Shown: one piece after another, positions 54,941-64,000 of the stretch | Layout: each line of letters starts with the position of its first letter | Numbering within the stretch: position 1 is the first letter of the stretch | Assembly: GCF_032118995.1 (NCBI RefSeq) | Contig: NC_092648.1 | Location: forward strand, 2,061,001 to 2,125,000 | Direction of reading: 5' to 3' | DNA length: 64,000 bases | From: Asterias amurensis | Taxonomy: Eukaryota > Echinodermata > Asteroidea > Forcipulatida > Asteriidae | Program-made: the position numbers and the translations under genes | Notes under the pieces: generated by a model | Told to the model about the DNA's origin: nothing | What the model saw: only the letters and a program-made list of their open reading frames with translations | Databases searched by the model: none

Positions 54941-55297
54941 GTAAACAGCATTATTGTCCAAAGTCCCACACTTCGTGTATCACAACTTTAAATAAAACAA
55001 CAAACCTGTGAAAATTTAGGCTCAATCGGTCATCGGAGTCGGGAGAAAATAACGGGAAAACCCAGCCTTGTTTCCGCACATTTCGCCGTGTCATGACATG
55101 TCTATAAAATAAATCCGTCAGTCTCGATATCGAGAATTGATAATTGTTTTACTGTTTTCTCAAAAAGTAAAGCATTTCATGGACTAATATTTCAAGGGAA
55201 GTCTTTCACCATTACCTTCTGTAAACCCTCTAAGTTATTTGTAAATCTGTGAACTTTTGAGTTTCGTTCTGTTCAGAAAGTGTCCAATGGCTCTAAT
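54941..55297. mobile_element. MITE B, reverse orientation
   Basis: Shares TTTCGCCGTGTCATGACATG, AGTCTTTCACCATTACCTTC and AAAGTGTCCAATGGCTCTAA with 42336-42737 read in reverse. Confidence 0.65.
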
Positions 55298-55792
55298 ACT
55301 TGATATATTTGTTATAACACAAGATGAGGATGATCAGTGCATGAAAGCCACAATTTATTTTAAGTAAAAATCAAAGTATAGGTTTTCTCGTCAATTTCGG
55401 AAAATGAGCAGCCAAAATTAACCACCAGCTTATTCTATTTGGCACGAAATTGAATGATACTGAAAAGGGTCATTTGATTTCATTTAAGACTAGTCAAATG
55501 TACTTTTACGTTATTCGATTTAACAAAATAATCATTCAATTTAACAAATAATCAAAGCAGCATTCAAATTCACAGACGCTTGTTGAGGCGTGTGTCACGA
55601 AAAAGAATGACGCTACGCTAAATTGAACAGAGTGCTAAAGGAATTTGACTCGACTCAAAACGAAATTGAACGGCCGAATTCTGAATTTGTAACGCAGTAA
55701 CAACTGGAGAGGCAAAGCAGTTTTAATTCGAATGCATGAAAATGAAATTGCTCATTTGCCGAATTCGACCGAGAAAACCTACGTATAATATT

Positions 55793-55980
55793 ACAGGCCT
55801 GATAGGCCTACTTCAAGGAGGCAACGAACGAAGGCGATTGCATCCATGCCCTCTAGTCATTGCCTTGGTGCCCTGGAAATACTCCAGAAGAAATAAACAA
55901 TTTCCTCAAAGGGTGCCCTTTACCGAGGAGAAAATGCTTTGGTGTCCCTGCGCTTTGAAAAATGAAGCATACAGCCCTGA
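55793..55980. repeat. CAGGCCTG-bounded interspersed repeat, diverged
   Basis: Third copy: AGGCAACGAACGAAGGCG, CATTGCCTTGGTGCCC and ACAGCCCTG at the end. Confidence 0.5.
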
Positions 55981-56420
55981 TATTGTCACACACAGTAATA
56001 TTTATGTTTTAATGATCAACAAACCTGTGAACGTTTGGGCTTAATCTGTTGTGTTAGCCAGAAGCAAAGTGTGGTAATCATTTTTCAGCATGTAAACGTA
56101 ACGTTTTTAATATTGGTTGTAACAACAAAAATTAGCTGTTGCATTTATTTTCAGGTTCTCAGACCGGTTTTCTTAAATATGACTTTGTTTCAGAAGAAAA
56201 TATTTCGAAGAAAAATACAATTTATGTTGTAGAATGAGCTTACATAATCAGTCATTGATAATTTATTATTTTTTTTATACCAATATAAACCACAAGGGAA
56301 ACTGACTGGATAAGTTTTAAAATGATTTTGAGGGTTGAACAAAGAATTGACTACAGTGGGATTCGAACCAACGACCTCTGGATTAACGTGCCGGCGCGTA
56401 GTGTCCCTATTTTGTCATTA

Positions 56421-57397
56421 GGCCTAAAACAAAATTGTTGGATTGCCCTATCCCGACCGACCGTCGGTCGCGTTTTTTATAAAACTTCATTTTCATTTTT
56501 TTTACCCCCTTTTTTTACTTCCGAAATTTGATTTCATTAATATTTAATGCTAACAAAAATGGTAGATTTGACACAAATATTTGTTTTCGGCCGACTACTT
56601 ACGGTCGACAATAATTATCCAGTGCAACGGTCGTGGTTTCAACGTTCACAAAAACGCAACAAACTAAGCTTGGGCGATATCTCGATATTATCGAATATCG
56701 CGATACTAATTTGGTATCGATTTCGACAACGGATCGATTTGGTTTTAATCGAAACATCGATATATCGCGATATATCGCGATATCGATTAAATATCGCAAA
56801 ATAGCGATGTATTTCCTAGCTGAGACATCTTGCACCCCATAGTTTTGGAGTAAAACCAGAAGAATAGGTCATTAGAACACCTCTCTTATGCTATGACTGT
56901 CTCTTCTACAACTTTCAATGGGAGTTAGAAGACTGATGATGTCAAATTTAATTAATCGCGATTATAGCGAATATCGCGATATAATGTCGGCGATATATCG
57001 TGAATAAAATAAATCGATATCGCCCAAGCTTACAACGTACAAAAAACGTCTAACACTCCATTGAACAGCAGAGGGCGTTGTTGCCAGTTATGCCCATATA
57101 TGGTATCGCTCGTTTATTAAACGGCAAAAAACATGGTAAATGAAATGACTCTTGGAAATTGTTTTTGAAGGAATTTGCCAAAATAAAGACGCAAAAAGAG
57201 CACTTGAATCGAGATGTATAAGATGATACCTAGCTTGTTTGACAGCTAGATCTTTCATTCAAATGTTTATATGCAGTTGTGGGCATGCTTTGACATCTGA
57301 ATAAAAAAATATTTTAAAAAATCCCGACCGACCGACCGACCGAAGCAAAAAATCGGGTGAAAGGGCAATCCAACATATTTTTTTTTTTTAGGCCTTA
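56421..57397. mobile_element. ~977-base TIR element carrying a second MITE
   Basis: The ends GGCCTAAAAC...TTGTTGGATTGCCCT and its inverted partner AGGGCAATCCAACA...TTTTTAGGCC, each next to a GACCGACCG tract. TTA flanks both sides. No transposase ORF; non-autonomous. Confidence 0.7.
56667..57031. mobile_element. hAT-like palindromic MITE rich in TATCGCGATA
   Basis: Inverted ends TAAGCTTGGGCGATAT and ATATCGCCCAAGCTTA (one or two differences). The flanks CAACAAAC and CAACGTAC make an imperfect 8-base target duplication. The interior is a set of TATCGATA and ATATCGCGATA words. Confidence 0.7.
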
Positions 57398-57480
57398 TCT
57401 TTGTTCAGGGGGTGCCAGTCACTAACTGAGTGTCGTGTAGCCAGGGATCACACCCGATATACGATACAAACTGGGAAGTG

Positions 57481-58541
57481 GTAGCCAGGGGATCACCTTA
57501 CCAATCCTGTATAATATCACCATATCCCATTTGAAAGATCCTTTATGATATTAATCATTATTATTTTTTCCAAAGAGAGTATTTTATATAGTGTTTGCCT
57601 CCCTATGTGACTGGATTAACAGGCTTTCAAGCTACAGTGTTTATACTTTTGTTGATCCTGGTCATCACATTAGGGTTGTTTTGTAATTTCCTATGCCCTA
57701 TACTGTTTTTCTTGCTTTGTATTTACTTTTGTACATACATGTATTATCTATTTGACATACTGTCTGCTTGTTTTTGTAATTGGTTAATGGCCAAATAAAG
57801 AATAAGAATAAGAATTGCAAACTTGCCTAACTAACCCCAGTCCACCAACTATGTTTGTGTTGTTGTTGACAATTCACCTTCAGCCTTTTCGAGAAACATT
57901 TCTCGAATCAATGGGTTCGAGAAATTATGGGTCACACTTTTAAATAAAGAACGGCAGAGTTTGGGTGTTGTGGAAGTGTTGTGGAAAGAGTGAAGAAAAC
58001 TATTTAAAAAAATCAATATTTTCACTTGGATTCCACTAAAATAAAGCTTCATATAATTTTTTTAAATGACCATTAACAGAACTAGCCTTTAACCATTGTT
58101 TACCAAGCATGTATGCTTCATTTTTGAAAAGGGCAAGTGCTGTGAAAATATACTGTGTCTGTAGTGAACGTTTTACAAAATTGTAATTTCTGTCAAACAG
58201 ACTATCCACTAAAACATTCAATTGATACTTCAGTCACAAAGATTGTCAGAAACCTGTTTTTATTATTTTAAAACATATATATATACAAGAAAAATGACTA
58301 ATAAGATTAAGATTAATAGTTTTAATAAATACAATTAAAAAAGTTAAATATCAATCAATGTTTTCAACTGCGCCATTCCACATAGGTTGGGGGTCGGGTA
58401 TCAGATATTTTTTTGGAGAGGGGCGTAGATTTGCATTCTATATATTTTTTAGTTAAAAACAAAAAATTTGGAGTAAGAATATGTAGCACATAAATATCCC
58501 ATGTCAAATACAAAACAAATTGCATTTCCAGGAAGTAAATT
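57481..58541. other. Gene-free region
   Basis: No supported gene. Short ORFs (57595, 58036, 58364) lack family likeness. AT-rich. Confidence 0.55.
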
Positions 58542-58673
58542 GGATAACTTTCCGTATGGCGCCACCACTTTTTCACTCATTTTTACAAAAAGGGATACAT
58601 CAATCAGGTAAATAAGATACTATATTATTTTATTTCGAATGAAAAAGTGGTGGCGCCATACGGAAACTTTTCC
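58542..58673. mobile_element. 132-base hAT-like MITE, copy 1
   Basis: The ends GGATAACTTTCCGTATGGCG and CGCCATACGGAAACTTTTCC are inverted; the flanking AGTAAATT is duplicated perfectly on both sides (8 bases). Confidence 0.9.
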
Positions 58674-58816
58674 AGTAAATTACACAGGGCTGAGCCGAGG
58701 CTGAGAGCGAGGGTGTGGATTAAGTGGGAGGCTGACACGCCCACAAAAAGCACAAATCAGAAGAAAAAGAGGAGATTTAATACTAATCCATTCATTAGGC
58801 GAGACTTGTACAATTC

Positions 58817-58948
58817 GGATAACTTTCCGTATGGCGCAACCACCTTTTCACTCATTTTTACAAAAAGGGATATCTTATTGAGGTAAATTAGATACTATAT
58901 TATTTCATATCGAATGAAAAAGTGGTGGTGCCACACGGAAACTTTTCC
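58817..58948. mobile_element. 132-base hAT-like MITE, copy 2
   Basis: Same family and length as copy 1, 144 bases downstream, with perfect 8-base target duplication TACAATTC. Confidence 0.9.
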
Positions 58949-60413
58949 TACAATTCTTGTGACAGAAACATGCCCTAAGCAGCTCAAATCACTGAATATC
59001 TCTTTTTGTAACTGCCATTTTATTTACAAAAGCTCACCAAGGATTTTAAAAACCCGCGCCATCTTTTGTCATCCGGGCTTGTGCATGCAACCATGAATCA
59101 GTTAACCGATTTTGTTTCACTATTTTTGCAAAAATTCAAGCTAAAATGTCACAATTTCACCTACATGCATAATGTAAGAGTACATACCTTTGAAAATATG
59201 TGCTTTTTGCAGCAAATTGGGTTCATATTCAGGTAGAATAAGGTCTTTTCCCGGCAAGAACTTGTCACTTACTTTTTGCTCGAACCATGCTGCTTTGGGA
59301 AGACGTCGCATGGCCGTTTACAGAACATGAGGGCGCTGTTCGCCCAAGGGGCATTTAATTGTGGCCGTTTTCGAAATTGCGGGTAATTGCTTCGGCTTCG
59401 GCCTATGGGCACCGAATTCCCATAATGAAAGTGTCGATTTTGAATCAGCATAAGCCAAAGCCAGAAATTTTAAACCCTGTATTCGAAAAGGGTCAATAAA
59501 ACATTGAGCAATATTTAGTACCCCTTTTCAAAGGATATTTTTAAGAACAAAATTTTCATGGTCGTCACACGTATCATGTAGTTATTACTTTCGTTTGAGA
59601 TAATTGGCAAAACTTTCACAATTTTAACTTTAACAACTATGATAATTAAAAAGCTTTTTAATTAACAAATTTATATAAAACAAAATCAAGTAAAACTATT
59701 TATATTTTCAAATGAAAAATCAGATTTTTCAGTCAGTAGGTTCCAATTTTATCTCAAAAACATGTATGTCACAAAAGAAACTTTTTTTTTAATCAATAAA
59801 ATCGTTTACCAGCCTGAAAATCGTACAGCTACTATTGCTAGCTAAAAATTGTTCTGCTTCACAGCTTTATGAAATTGGGCCCACTGGCTGGTTATCTGAC
59901 AATAATATTATGAGGATTCCCTTTTCCATTTTTGCAACGTTTGATCAAAAGAAAGGTACCACTGTTGTTGAGTTTTATTTAAAAAAAAAAAAATAAAAAA
60001 AAAACGGGGGGAAAAAAATTGCCTGACCTTCAACCCTGATGAGTCTTTCTCATTTTTAGTCTTTGAGAAAAACGGTGTTGAAACGTCAGGTCATTATTTG
60101 TTCGCATACATTATAGTTCCTTATAGCTAAGGCTTTCAGTTCCCATCAGCTTGTTCTATTTTCTAAGTTTTGTTTTGCATTATTTACTTTTGTGAAGGCA
60201 ATTAAGCCAGACAATAGTTGTCAACCAAGCTTCATCCCCTCCCAGTGCAAACCACTCAGAATCCTTTCAGTGGATCAAACGAATGAGCAAAATGCCAATT
60301 ATTATAACAAAGAATAACGTCCATCGGTCCGTTGTTTTAATTTATATACTTAATATAACGATACTCACGATAAAAACACAATAAATTATTAATCAACCAT
60401 TAATTGAACATCT
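58949..60413. other. Gene-free region
   Basis: AT-rich with an A-run near 59975-60004. One isolated motif (CTTTGAGAAAAACGG then TTGAAACGTCAGG) near 60060 matches the 225-base array core of TCTE1 intron 3. No gene is seen. Confidence 0.55.
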
Positions 60414-60621
60414 TTAAAGGCAGTGGACACTATTGGTAATTACTCAAAATAATTATTGCCATGAAACCTTTCTTGGTGACAAGTAATGGGGAGAGGTTGA
60501 TGGTATAAAACATTGTGTGAAATGCCATAGTTTTCAGGTTTGTTATTTTATGCATATGTTGAGATACACCAACTGTGAAGGGTAGTCTTTGACAATTACC
60601 AATAGTGTCCACTGCCTTTAA
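60414..60621. mobile_element. MITE A, internally deleted, perfect ends
   Basis: TTAAAGGCAGTGGACACTAT and its exact inverted partner ATAGTGTCCACTGCCTTTAA enclose a shortened interior. Confidence 0.85.
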
Positions 60622-60714
60622 ACTATAATAATTATTATACTATAATAAACTTTATCTCGAAACAAGTATCTCGGTGTTTTCTACGCGGCTAAAACAATGG
60701 TTGTTTGGTGACAT

Positions 60715-60918
60715 TGCTTGATTTCGAGACCTCAAATTCTAAATCGGAGGTCTCGAGGTCGCGGAAAATTACTTTGTTCTCGAAAACAAAGTCACTTCAG
60801 AGGGAGCTGTTTCTCACAAAGCTTTATACTATCAACCTCTCCCCATAACTCGTTACCACGTAAGGTTTTATGCTAATAATTATTTCGAGTAATTACCAAT
60901 AGTGTCCATTGCTTTTAA
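60715..60918. mobile_element. MITE A half
   Basis: From TTGATTTCGAGACCTCAAAT to AGTGTCCATTGCTTTTAA; the other half is missing. It lies 94 bases from the previous copy. Confidence 0.7.
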
Positions 60919-61895
60919 ACCGTTCGATTGTTTTAATCCTAGTCACGTAATACCGCAAAAATCCGGAGTAATAATACACGGAAATAATTCTAAATAGAAA
61001 CACACAATCTGATAAATGATACTAATTCATGCTCAGATTCAAAATTATTAGCTGCCTTCTTAAAAAGGGGTTTATTATACCGGAGGGCTAAGGAAAAGTG
61101 CCAAGATGGACGCCCTACTTTAATTGCTTTGGTTCATGGTCTGGTCAATCGATGTCAGGATCTTGAGGAATGGTTTATTCCTATTCCTCTGCAAGGGTTA
61201 CAATTCAAAAGGCAATAATATTCATATTAAGTTGACTTTATTGTCAATAACCGCCATTGTAGTTTGTATTGTGACTTCACATTTGCAATTGAGATATATT
61301 TGCACTTGAGATCACTTTTAACTCTTCATTGCGTTCAATTTTTCGTGTGGAGTTTGGTTACTTTTTGTAGCACAAAACACGATGTCCACATTAAACCTAC
61401 ACCGTTTGAAGATGGTAAGAAAGCTTAAGCTGCCTTAAAATATTACTTGCTGAGGTGCTATAATTTTTCAGAAATGAGTAAAACAATGTCACAAAAATAC
61501 GTTATACATGCTAATGATATCGCTATAGCTGTAGACCAGCATGCACATGGCATGCCCCTTGATCCACGCTATGAAACGCGCGCGATAAGTCCGGTTCGAT
61601 TATTGTTCTGCGCTGCATTTGCTTTGCGTCACTTGCGCCTTTTGGACAAATTTTTGTTTTGCGTCCAATTGTTTTTTTTTTTCGTGAAGCTATATTATTG
61701 AGGGACTGCTGTATAGCTATTGGTGGCATTTTGTTTGGTTTTGCGTCGCATGTTTAGTCTTAAGTCTTTTTCCCAGTTGCACGTTCTTTGCGACCTTCCG
61801 GGCACAGAATGATTACGTTTTACAAAGTTTTTTTTCTTTCTCTTCTTATGCAAGTCACCCATGAAGCCAGTAGGTATAGTTGGTCACAGTTTCAC
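60919..61895. other. Region downstream of the lectin
   Basis: Two short plus-strand ORFs (61124, 61447) with no likeness to known families. Nothing else seen. Confidence 0.5.
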
Positions 61896-62403
61896 TCAGA
61901 ACCTGGCTGTTATTTTACAAACAGAACGCCTGAGGGAATTACATGGCAGGTCATTCCACAAGATGGTACCACCCGATCCATGTATCTCAGCGCAGGGTCC
62001 ATCACCGCTGGGTTGTCCCGTATGCCAGTTGGTGTAGCCCTGTGAAGGGCTGCCGTCAATAAAGCGCCAAGTTGGAGAGCCAATCGATGTATCCTTGCGG
62101 TAGCCGAACCAAGTTGCCATGCCGCTTTCTCCGTAAACGGATTTTATAAGCAGGAGGAGGAAGTCGGAATCCTCCTTGGCTCATAATGGACGCCAGATGA
62201 GATGGTCTGCCATGGCGTGACAAACTCTGACAGTGCTGTTCAGCTTCATCAAAGGTCTTTTCATCCGTCACAAGAAGGTAGCAATGATTCCCAAAACTTG
62301 TCCATGGACTGATGCAGGACATGCAGGGAGATACAATCAGGAAATGCGACTGAAGGAGAGCTGCAAGAATACTGAAAGTGATGACACTGAAAGAACTCGC
62401 CAT
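61896..62403 (-). pseudogene. Secreted C-type lectin, intronless, one frame break
   Basis: Begins with a likely signal peptide (MASSFSVITFSILAALLQSH), then a C-type lectin domain: CISPWTSFGNHCYLL, the Cys of EAEQHCQSL, HLASIMSQ, then in another frame FLLLLIKSVYGESGMATWFG, WRFIDGSPSQGYTNWHTGQP, CAEI, the WND motif in ILWNDLPCNS and final Cys in VCKI. Both ligand-side signatures (QPS in place of EPN/QPD, and WND) and all six expected cysteines are visible. The span is 508 bases, one more than 169 codons. The frame changes near 62170 in a GGAGGA run, consistent with one extra base from a sequencing error or a recent pseudogene. No introns and no close neighbour gene are seen. Family assignment is secure; sugar specificity cannot be called. 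Confidence 0.82.
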
Positions 62404-63282
62404 ATTCAGGAACCAAAAGCAGTCTAAAGATTAGACGAGCAGCGGGGGGTGGTCGTAAAAATAAAAACCCATTGCGTTCAGACAGCACAGAGTTAAACCC
62501 GATCCGGTTTATCTTCGGTTTTAAGAGGTCAAAGTAGACGCGACCCCGTTGCTCTAACATCCGGTTTTATTCATCAGATTCACGCACCGAGTATGCCGAG
62601 ATACCGAGTGCCCCATGCCCTGGATGATCAGACAGGGCATAATTATTGGATACAAATGGCTCAATCGAACGCGGTAACAGTTTTACCGTTGGGAGGATAT
62701 GGGCACTTAAAACAAACATGAACACGACTCGAAATTATTTTTTTAAACAAACAAAATATTGATACAAACCGCCGAGAAAACTCACCAAAATATTGCCCAT
62801 ATTCCATGAAACAGAACACGCAGTGTTAAAAGATAAACCCGAACCGGTTTAGACTTAGAGCAGAGGCATTCATTAGCGCCGACTTGGTGTCGTTCTCAGT
62901 ATAGCCTTTGTTCACCAATTATCAATAATTGGGGAGACCGTCTTGGCTTAATTGGGGAGACCGCTTTGGTGTCACTGTAAATCAATTGTGACGAGTCAAT
63001 TAGTGTGAATAATTATAATATTCATCACAATTCTTTTGCTATACTAGCGATACCTGTATCAGTCGATTTTCTTGAGGTCACCTTTATCCCTGTCCGTAGA
63101 CCAACACTTGCAAAGACGTAGGTGACTAGACTAAAGGTTATAATGGTTCCTCAGTACATGTTTCTGCCAACTGCCAGGCCAGGTTTCTCAGTAGTTTGCT
63201 TTTTATAGTTGTTTTACATTATTTGTTTTCTTCTTAAAACTATCGTATTGCTTGTCCTTGCCAATAATTGATGTCCAATTTT
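62404..63282. other. Region upstream of the lectin
   Basis: Includes an AACCGGTTT-like word pair (62503-62514 and 62841-62852) in duplicated context (GTTAAACCCGATCCGGTTTA, AGATAAACCCGAACCGGTTT) and repeated TTGGGGAGACCG at 62931 and 62952. No clear TATA box or gene. Confidence 0.4.
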
Positions 63283-63592
63283 TTAAAGACAGTGGACACC
63301 ATTGGTAATTGTCAAAGACTAGTCTTCACAGTTGGTGTATCTCAACATATGCATAAAATAACAAACCTGTGAAAATTTCAGCTCAATCGGTCGTCAAAGT
63401 TGCGAGATAATAATGAAAGGAAAAAACCCTTTTCACACGAAGTTGTGTGCTTTTTGATGCTTGATTTCGATACCTCAAATTCTAAACTTGAGGTCTCGAA
63501 ATCAAATTCGTGGAAAATTACTTCTTTCTCGAAAACGACGTCACTTCAGAGTATTATTTTGAGTAATTACCAATAGTGTCCACTGCCTTTAA
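63283..63592. mobile_element. MITE A, part of one arm deleted
   Basis: TTAAAGACAGTGGACACCAT to AATAGTGTCCACTGCCTTTA; the ATTCTAAACTTGAGGTCTCG centre is kept. One arm is missing the CTCCCTCTGAAG part. Confidence 0.8.
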
Positions 63593-64000
63593 TGTGATTT
63601 TTAATGTGTGCTGGCAAATAAAATGAAACGACATGAAATAATTTATACTATTTTGACGATAGAGCAGAGAGCAGAGACACTCACTGTAGCGCCAACTGTC
63701 ACTGCATAATCACCCCAATTATTTTGCAATAATACCTCCAGCGACACCTGTATCAATCGATTTGCTTGTGGAAACTTGTATTCGTGTTTGATAGTAGACT
63801 CTTCAACTCAAGTCCAAGTTCTGTGCCATCGCGAGAAAACTATTGTTTTGTGATGCCTTGCATTCCCCAACCTGCTCCGAACGCAAATTTCTATTTTGCG
63901 TTGCTTTTTTCGCTGCTTTTTGAGTTATGCGCCAACGACTTGGTAGAACGACTTTTATACATTAGACTTGTTCCCATCAGTCGCACGTAGGTTTTGACCT
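63593..64000. other. Unassigned window end
   Basis: One 74-codon plus-strand ORF at 63766 without family likeness. CACTGTAGCGCCAACTGTCA resembles the 62870 context (CATTAGCGCCGACTTGG). Confidence 0.4.

Larger units (their letters stand above)
56330..57480 (-). mobile_element. tRNA-derived SINE split by a nested TIR element
   Basis: The minus strand shows ATCCAGAGGTCGTTGGTTCG (B box) and CCCACTGTAGTCAATTC at 56336-56400. Sequence resuming at 57400 (TTCAGGGGGTGCCAG) appears to be the other part. Confidence 0.4.

Overview
The window looks like a piece of an echinoderm genome, most likely a sea star. The grounds are a DRC5/TCTE1 gene at a deuterostome-like level of divergence and dense short repeats (a TTAA-flanked foldback element, tRNA-derived SINEs) of a kind I associate with asteroid assemblies. 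The species call is inference. The base composition is AT-rich, genes are sparse, and most of the window is repeats and introns.

Layout. (1) 1383-13062, minus strand: a complete four-exon gene for the ciliary protein TCTE1/DRC5 (489 codons), with a 7.6 kb last intron full of tandem repeats. A perfect RFX X-box lies at 13050-13062, just upstream of its probable first non-coding exon. (2) 15183-23852, plus strand: nine exon-like modules of about 67-109 bases, each bounded by good splice signals and tandemly duplicated with their introns. (3) 26.4-41.5 kb: at least seven unrelated tandem arrays, ending in a 5.7 kb array of 60-base units. A decayed LINE tail lies among them. (4) 41813-48916, minus strand (with weaker candidates up to 54554): a second set of exon-like modules. 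Their core (GTCTACCC-TCAAC--TAGATGTC--AGACC) is homologous to that of the plus-strand set, so the two sets form diverged, convergent arms around the satellite block. One module has expanded into a 56-base minisatellite. (5) 49-61 kb: mobile-element debris, including nested TIR elements and two hAT-like MITEs with perfect 8-base target duplications. (6) 61896-62403, minus strand: an intronless secreted C-type lectin with one frame break.

Only TCTE1/DRC5 and the C-type lectin are recognisable protein families. TCTE1 works in the nexin-dynein regulatory complex of motile cilia, and the X-box fits that role. The exon-module arrays are the most unusual content. They look like a multi-exon non-coding transcript, or a fast-evolving gene that has largely lost its reading frame, present in two opposed copies. 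I do not recognise them.
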